Positions 6,499 through 11,319 of a stretch of 11,319 nt of DNA are shown here, one piece after another (position 1 is the stretch's first letter; each line of letters begins with the position of its first letter). Below the pieces are notes generated by a model. It was not told where the DNA came from and made no database searches. It worked only from the letters and a program-made list of their open reading frames with translations. This DNA is from Jimgerdemannia flammicorona (lineage: Eukaryota; Mucoromycota; Endogonomycetes; Endogonales; Endogonaceae): contig RBNI01006448.1 of assembly GCA_003990745.1 (NCBI GenBank), positions 1 through 11,319 on the forward strand, given 5' to 3'. The position numbers and the translations under genes were made by a program.

Positions 6499-7178
6499 AT
6501 GTGAATGTAGCCTTTGTACACAGCGCTCGACCAATGGCCAAGGAGTTGGATTTCATAGTTGGAGAGGCTGGCGGTGGCAGCATCAGATGTTGCACCAATG
6601 CAGAAGCTATGTCCAGCGTAGAGACATGGGTTCAGTCTGATATGAGGGAGGAGAGAGTGCAGGCAGTGGACAAGGTAATGGTGGGAGAATGGGTGACTGG
6701 CAGAGAGCATGAAAAGGGGTACACTGGGCGGGGCTGGATGAGCAAGAAAGAGGAGGTACAATAGGGAGACCATGCAGGGTGCACTCAGGTGTGTCTTTGC
6801 AATGGAGAGTGATGCACCTTGATGGAAGGGTTCAGTTTTAGAGGTAGGGAGAGTGAGGGTGATGTGGGTTGGGTCAAGGATATTAGGGTGAAAGACAACA
6901 CAATGGCACAAGGCCCAAAAGGAGGCATTGAATGAGCCTTGCTATGTAAGTTCTCTAGATTGCAAGAAGCCAATGTATGCTAATGACATTGCAGACACCA
7001 GAGTGAGGTCATCATGGTCAGATAAGCAAAGAAGGCTAATTAGGCACAAAAGAGTGTCAAGATTGATGAGAAGGCAGGGCCAAGTGGGCTGGATGCCTAA
7101 CTAATATTTGATGTAATGGATGATATATGGCAGCTACCATAGACTGAGAAATGGTTTGTCAAAACCAGCATTAATGTA
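6393..7178 (-). pseudogene. Tyrosine recombinase (integrase) of the Ngaro-like element
   Basis: This enzyme would cut and rejoin DNA through a tyrosine, integrating the circular element. One frame holds the whole catalytic part: INAGFDKPF, then SDHDDLTLVSAM, AYIGFLQSRELT (box I), LTLPTSKTEPF, then YAGHSFCIGATSDAA and IQLLGHWSSAVYKGYIHMP. The expected 'GFLR.GEL' arginine is Gln (CAA, 6960-6962), and the HSFR arginine is Cys (TGC, 6600-6602). Both fit single C:G to T:A changes, so both catalytic arginines are gone. The nucleophile is most likely the second Tyr (TAC, 6507-6509), nine residues after the box-III His, and it is intact. A TAG at 6942-6944 and further stops near 7080-7140 interrupt the frame. 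The C-terminus runs into the GC-rich tandem repeats and stops at 6393. The N-terminal half beyond 7178 is shifted out of frame or unrecognised. Confidence 0.85.
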
Positions 7179-7489
7179 GAGAGAACAGACTGCAGAGAGA
7201 TATTATTTGATAGTTGATAGTTGGAGCCATTTAAGAGTGATGTGACAGGTCTAATATATTAGCACCAGTTCAGATACAGGTAGGGGGCTTCTAGAGATAT
7301 TGTTGCCACCATGGAGGGCATAGAATTGAAAGAAGCTCTGTTGTCTGAAAGAATATATGTAGCACATTGATCTTACCAGACTGAACCACAGAAAGAAGGT
7401 GATGATAGGAGGAAGTTTAATATAGAGATTGTACCAATCACCATTAGATGTATCTGTGCATTAGGAGTGAGGTGATGAAAATGAGAGAC

Positions 7490-8920
7490 ATTAGTACAGG
7501 ATAGTACATTGGCAATGCTATTTTCTTTGGTAGAGATATATGAGGCAAAGAGCTGGAAGAAGTATCAGATCATTAAGAAATACAATTGTTGAAGTAATTT
7601 AAGCAACAAAGGATTGTAAGAAGTACCAGAATTGATTATTGTGACAATGGTCTGATTGTTGGTATGAAGTAGAATCCACTGAAAATGCCAGTGATTACTC
7701 TATATAGCCGAGGTGGTGATGATGGTATAGAGTTCCTTAAATTGAATGTCAAGAGGAAGAAGCATGATTTAGAAAACTATTGGTTATTGAAGAAAGCACC
7801 AAAGCCAAGTTCACTACTTATATATGGACATCTGAGGAGTGGAATCAGGTGATCAGATAAATAACTGAGACATTATTCTATGTAGAAGAAAAGTGATCCA
7901 CTAATGAATATCAGCATGAGAAGCCCTATTGATAATGATGTAGAAGGAAGAGTTGTCAGTAAGTAGATCAATGAGGCAGTATAAGAATAGATGGCCAGAT
8001 GGGATGATCTTGCATACAAAGGCAAGAGAGCTAATGAGAGATTGCAGCTGTGGGCAGGTATATAAGGTGTGTGATAATTATTGGTATAGAGCTAACATTA
8101 TGACATCTAGTTTGCCAGAAGAGAGGCAAGCTTCCATAGTGATGGAGTCCAGTTCAATGCCCAGGAAAACTAGAGAGATAATAGGACCTTCTATCTTATG
8201 TGTCTAAGTAGACCAGCCAAGGTCATGACAGAGGAAAAGAAACTGGTATAGATCAGGAGGGGTGTTAATTAAGGTGGAAATAATGAGGAAGTCATCAACA
8301 TAGTATAAGAGAAAGCAAATGCTATGACAGCTGACAATCCAAGCTAGTAGTTCAGCAAAGAGATTATAGAGAAAGGGAGAGGATGAAGCACTGAAAGGTG
8401 CAAAGTGGTCAAAGTAGAAACAGCCAGCCTATTTGAAGCCTAGTAATTCCCAATTGGCTGGATGGATGAGGATATATCAATAGGCATCAGCAAGATCTAC
8501 CTTCAACAAGAGGCAACCTTTATGAATATAACAGATGAGGTCAAGAGTCTCATTGAAGCATATATAAGAGAGATGGAAGATATTAGAGTCAATACCATTA
8601 TTAATAGAGCTATCTTGGCAGAGCCAGAAAAGATTATAGATACAGCACCAAGCTGATATAGAGTTCTTTTGACTATAGTGCCAAGGGGATATGAGTGGAA
8701 GTTGGTGAAGTGAGAGGATGAGAAGGGGCTGCAGATCCTGTTAGCATATATCTCACAGACAATATCAGCTATGATGGCTTTAGTATAGTCAAGGATAGAG
8801 CAATGGTTATAACTGAGAAGACATTAATAAGGGCCTATAAATCCAAGAAGAATATTTTGCATAATGGCAGTAATAGTGGTTTGAGAGAGGAATTGATCAG
8901 GGTATGTTTGTAATTACTAG
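7490..8920 (-). pseudogene. Reverse transcriptase and RNase H of the Ngaro-like element
   Basis: RT copies element RNA to cDNA and RNase H removes the RNA. One frame runs from about 8690 to 7850: QDSSINNGI, CFNETLDLI, GCLLLKVDLADAY (motif A), ILIHPANWELLGFK.AGCFYFD, FLYNLFAELLAWI, LLYYVDDFLII (motif C, YVDD codons 8291-8302), FLGIELDSITMEA and PQLQSLISSLAFVCKIIPSG. 'IHP.dW.LLGF.w.G.fYfD' and the 'FLGIELD...L.SL.Gkl' tail distinguish DIRS/Ngaro RT from copia or gypsy RT. Upstream, LGTIVKR (about 8650-8680) fits the 'LGvVpKk' entry block. Stops lie at 8477-8479, 8429-8431, 8078-8080 and 7901-7903. RNase H follows with frame changes: LGFGAFFNNQ, HTNNQTIVTIINSGTS and YISTKENSIANVLS. Its TDAS block is disrupted by an indel, and the catalytic Asp of 'CDN' and 'ADaLS' are Asn (7658-7660, 7508-7510). 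Confidence 0.88.
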
Positions 8921-9079
8921 TACCATAAAATAGAGTGGAGCATAATAAGTAGAGATGGGAAGCATTACATGATGTCAAGATCAGAAATAGTATAATAGAC
9001 AGTAAGTGAGTGGTAAAGAGTAGTGTTCAGGGCAGCTATAAGATGGACAAATGGTATGATTGCTTCAATGGAGGCAAGT

Positions 9080-10396
9080 TCCTAGGGGCATCAGAGTGAG
9101 TTGTGGAGGCATTGAGTCTATGAGTGATCTTCGCTATAATGAGAGCATATATGAGCATAGGTGCAATCTTTTCAATAGCAGCTAGGGTTCTTCATAGGGA
9201 GTCTATTGATGAGAATATTATTGAAGAAGTGGTATGTAGGCCACTGGTTAGTACTAAAGTATTTGGATGAAGAGGTGTTGCTATTTGACAGCTGGTGAGA
9301 GGGGCTTTGAAACTTCAAGTGTGATTTTGAGAGATGACCAGTAGTCAGAGAGACATGAGGACATTGATGTAGGCTGAGAACCATGAAGAGATTGAGGTTA
9401 TGTCAGGTCCAGTAAAGGTACCAATTGAATGATATACTATTGTTAGTGATCTCAGAAATGTATTTTGTATGGAAGAACATATGATAGTCAAGGAGAACAG
9501 ATCAGAAAGAGGATTATCAAAAGGAGAATAAAGTCAGCAATATAGATGAAGAATGGTATAGGATCTGTAAGGCTGGGATAAATATCATAGAGGATACTGA
9601 AATAGATAAGGAGTATGGACAGAAAGGATGAAATATCAGAGAGATCTTTAATGAGAGATGGGGGCTTCCATATGAAGACCCATGTACCAGCTTTGTCGAG
9701 AGACTCAATGAACTAGGTCTCCAGAGGGGGGCCATTTAAGATGATATTATATTCCTGAAAATAGCCAAGTGTAATAGCAGAGAACAAATTATTAATTACT
9801 ATAATAAGGAGATATTGGTTGATATGAGTATATTTCAGGGAGAGATTGATGTCCCAAACAATGATATGGGATAGAGCTGCTAGGTAGTTGGTTAGTACAG
9901 TAGACAACTCACTATGAGGAGTGCCAGAGAGGCCTTGAACATTGGGTGAGCTGGAAGCAGGAACTACTGTAAGAGGCTGAGAAATGGCCATAATGGTAGT
10001 AGAGATTGAAGCTGTGGCACAGTTAATGAATACTTGATCTATAATAGGTATACTGGACCTGGGAATAACTGGTAGTTGATCTTGTTGGGAATATAATAGG
10101 AGGAGGATTTCATCTAGTCAACAGTTCTATATAGTGATATGATCTTGAAGCAGGGTGATACTGTCTTTGATAGATATATTGGATGGAAGTGGAAGCATCA
10201 TTGAGACAGATATAGTAGAGGTAGAAGGGGCTAGTAGAGCCAGAGCATTGTCCATGACTTGAGCAGAGGATCAGGTGAGGGTATATATAGCCAGAATATC
10301 TTCAGGGAGATTGGCAAGATAAGTTTTGATAGTTTCAGCATCAGTGCCATCATTATCATTGAGATTATCTTAGAGGAATTGAAGAATATACTCAGC
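9080..10396 (-). pseudogene. Gag-like first protein of the Ngaro-like element with a Cys/His cluster
   Basis: In one minus-strand frame, broken by stops but without frameshift from 10396 to about 9500, one reads KERAEYILQFL, DNLNDNDGTDAETIKTYLAN, LPEDILAIYTLT, then SSPNVQGLSGTPHSELSTVL, FQEYNIILNGPP and FIESLDKAGTWVFIWKPPSL. The frame then shifts, and a Cys/His-rich segment follows (about 9195-9085): PSCY.KDCTYAHICSHYSED followed by HS.TQC. This resembles the C-terminal zinc-binding region of DIRS-group gag proteins, in which the Tyr of SHY would be Cys. Gag packages the element RNA. Stops include 10370-10372, 10271-10273, 9713-9715, 9172-9174 and 9118-9120. The N-terminus may extend past 10397 into the GC-rich flank through a frameshift. 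Confidence 0.7.
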
Positions 10397-10397
10397 A

Positions 10398-11319
10398 CGC
10401 TCCTTTCTCCGCTACCTTACCGGTCACAAGGTTTGGTAGGCAACCTTCCAAGTTCCTTTTCCACGACTTATACCCCCTCTACCTCGGGTTGGTTTGCTGT
10501 ACCTGTTGCAGGGCAGTGGGAGGGAGGCAATGGTGATGTGTTGCCCCTTTATCGGTGTCCGATCGGTGTCTTCTCCACTTTTTCGTGGTTTCTGGTGCCT
10601 CTGGCTGCGTCTGGGGTGTACCCGTTTTGGTGTGGCACTTTCTTCCTTTTGCCGTCGTCAACAAGGTGTCGTCTCTGGTGTGTCATGGGCTACGTAGGGT
10701 GTCGGCCGACCTTGGGCATCAAGTGCCAGTGTAGGTTACCTGCAGGTTATTCAGTGCCTGTGGTGGGGCCCTCTGAGCTTTGGCGAGCTTCCCGGCGAGC
10801 GCGGCGCTGGCGTAGGTGACTGTTTTTCAGGTGGAGTCGGGATGGGAGGGGAGATGGCCGTCACAGATAGGAGGAAGGGCGATTACGGTGGACCAGTAGG
10901 GTGCCAGGCTGGGGGCGGTTGTTGGGGCTGGGGCAGGTGCTGCTTCGGTGGGGCCTTTTGATTGGTGCGGTGTGGTTAGGTGGTAGGTGACACTCTCGGC
11001 TTCTTTTGGCGGGTAGCGGGGTGAGGCCCTAGTCATCAGGGGGGGTCGGGGGGCCCGAGGCTACCCATTTCAGGCGTCTTGGCTGCACTCAACTGGAACC
11101 GGGAGCTGACATGGCAATGTGATCGAGGCCCACAGGCTTGAGTAGTGGGGTATTGGGGGTCTCCTCCCACCTCACATGTAAGTCCTTTACTCACCTCGAC
11201 TGGGAGAACCAGGCCCTACCCACCGTGTTGTGCTTTGATGAGGGTTTTTCTTTGCCTGTCATTCTCTTTGGGGTGGCAGGGGCTATTCTATTCGGCTCGG
11301 GCGTGGCCTTGTACATACG
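10398..11319. other. GC-rich, CpG-containing flank with broken gag-like minus-strand frames
   Basis: Composition switches abruptly at 10398 from AT-rich, CpG-free to GC-rich. Minus-strand frames are Pro/Thr/Ala/Lys-rich and broken: APAPTTAPSLAPYW (within 10827-11036), then TVTYASAALAGKLAKAQRAP, and RHRSDTDKGATHHHCLPPT, with NLEGCLPNLVTGKVAEK reaching the boundary. This could be the first, undecayed part of the Ngaro-like gag, its terminal repeat, or flanking host sequence. No motif decides it. Plus-strand frames here are Trp/Cys-rich and look like shadows. Confidence 0.4.

Larger units (their letters stand above)
6393..10397 (-). mobile_element. Ngaro/DIRS-type tyrosine-recombinase retroelement, decayed
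   Basis: On the minus strand the order is gag with a Cys/His cluster, RT, RNase H, then tyrosine recombinase. These elements integrate a circular cDNA with a tyrosine recombinase instead of a DDE integrase. RT and RNase H placed before the recombinase, with no methyltransferase seen, favours Ngaro over classical DIRS. Terminal repeats could not be defined, so the ends are those of the recognisable coding parts; the GC-rich flanks at about 5979-6392 and beyond 10398 may also belong to it. All genes are broken, and only three CG dinucleotides were found between 6731 and 10397. Confidence 0.85.

Noticed and set aside
5814..6598. Several long minus-strand frames (up to 169 codons) rich in His, Ser, Pro and Leu
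   Set aside because: They are open in more than one frame because the GC-rich tandem repeats lack stops. Only the part joined to the recombinase frame is meaningful.
8291..8302. YVDD read first as a copia reverse transcriptase
   Set aside because: The surrounding blocks (IHPANWELLGFK, FYFD, FLGIELD) and the downstream tyrosine recombinase fit DIRS/Ngaro, not copia.
7953..8656. Plus-strand frames at 7953-8207 and 8462-8656
   Set aside because: Both are antisense to clear RT motifs on the minus strand.
1052..10397. Classical CpA-type RIP as the sole cause of decay
   Set aside because: CpA remains common in the decayed blocks while CpG is essentially absent. A few TGG-to-TAG stops are compatible with RIP, but CpG deamination explains most changes.
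10259..10819. Plus-strand frame of 186 codons
   Set aside because: It spans the sharp composition break at 10398, is antisense to the gag-like frame, and is rich in Trp/Cys/Phe without any motif.
1..11319. tRNA, rRNA, CRISPR array or bacterial operon
   Set aside because: No cloverleaf-like or rRNA-like sequence and no regular spacer-repeat array were seen. The intron, LTRs and retroelement types are eukaryotic.

Overview
The window looks like a repeat island in the genome of a filamentous fungus. The evidence is three classes of fungal-type retroelement, a short GC-rich gene with a fungal-style promoter and a GTAAGT intron, and severe C-to-T decay that follows element boundaries. The species cannot be told from the sequence. 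Methylation-type loss of CpG, rather than classical CpA-type RIP alone, fits best.

Layout from left to right. At 1-1051 lies the 5' part of an LTR retrotransposon on the minus strand: a 473-bp LTR (579-1051), a leader, and a gag frame with three stop codons that runs off the window at base 1. Its LTR cuts directly into a much older Ty1/copia pol remnant, also on the minus strand (RT 1052-1520, integrase about 1950-2615). At about 2616-3921 is an unidentified, strand-asymmetric segment that may be the upstream part of the copia element. By eye there is no CpG at all from 1052 to 3958.

At 3922-5010 are two tandem copies of a diverged unit of about 0.5-0.6 kb. The left copy carries an open minus-strand frame of 150 codons (4003-4455); the right copy is degraded. 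At 5294-5646, in ordinary CpG-containing DNA, is the best candidate for a living host gene: a TATA box and a two-exon gene for a very small secreted peptide.

From about 5979 to 6500 are GC-rich tandem repeats, which overlap the 3' end of the next element. At about 6390-10397, on the minus strand, is a decayed tyrosine-recombinase retroelement of the DIRS/Ngaro group in the order gag, RT, RNase H, tyrosine recombinase. The RT and recombinase motifs are easily read, but stops, frameshifts and catalytic-residue losses run throughout, mostly explained by C:G to T:A transitions. From 10398 to the end, composition changes abruptly to GC-rich, CpG-containing sequence with gag-like broken frames.

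No intact transposable-element gene, tRNA, rRNA or CRISPR was found. The most interesting aspects are the nested insertion with its relative dating, the sharp-edged CpG-free blocks, the transition-by-transition inactivation of the Ngaro-like enzymes, and a small secreted-peptide gene placed between repeats.
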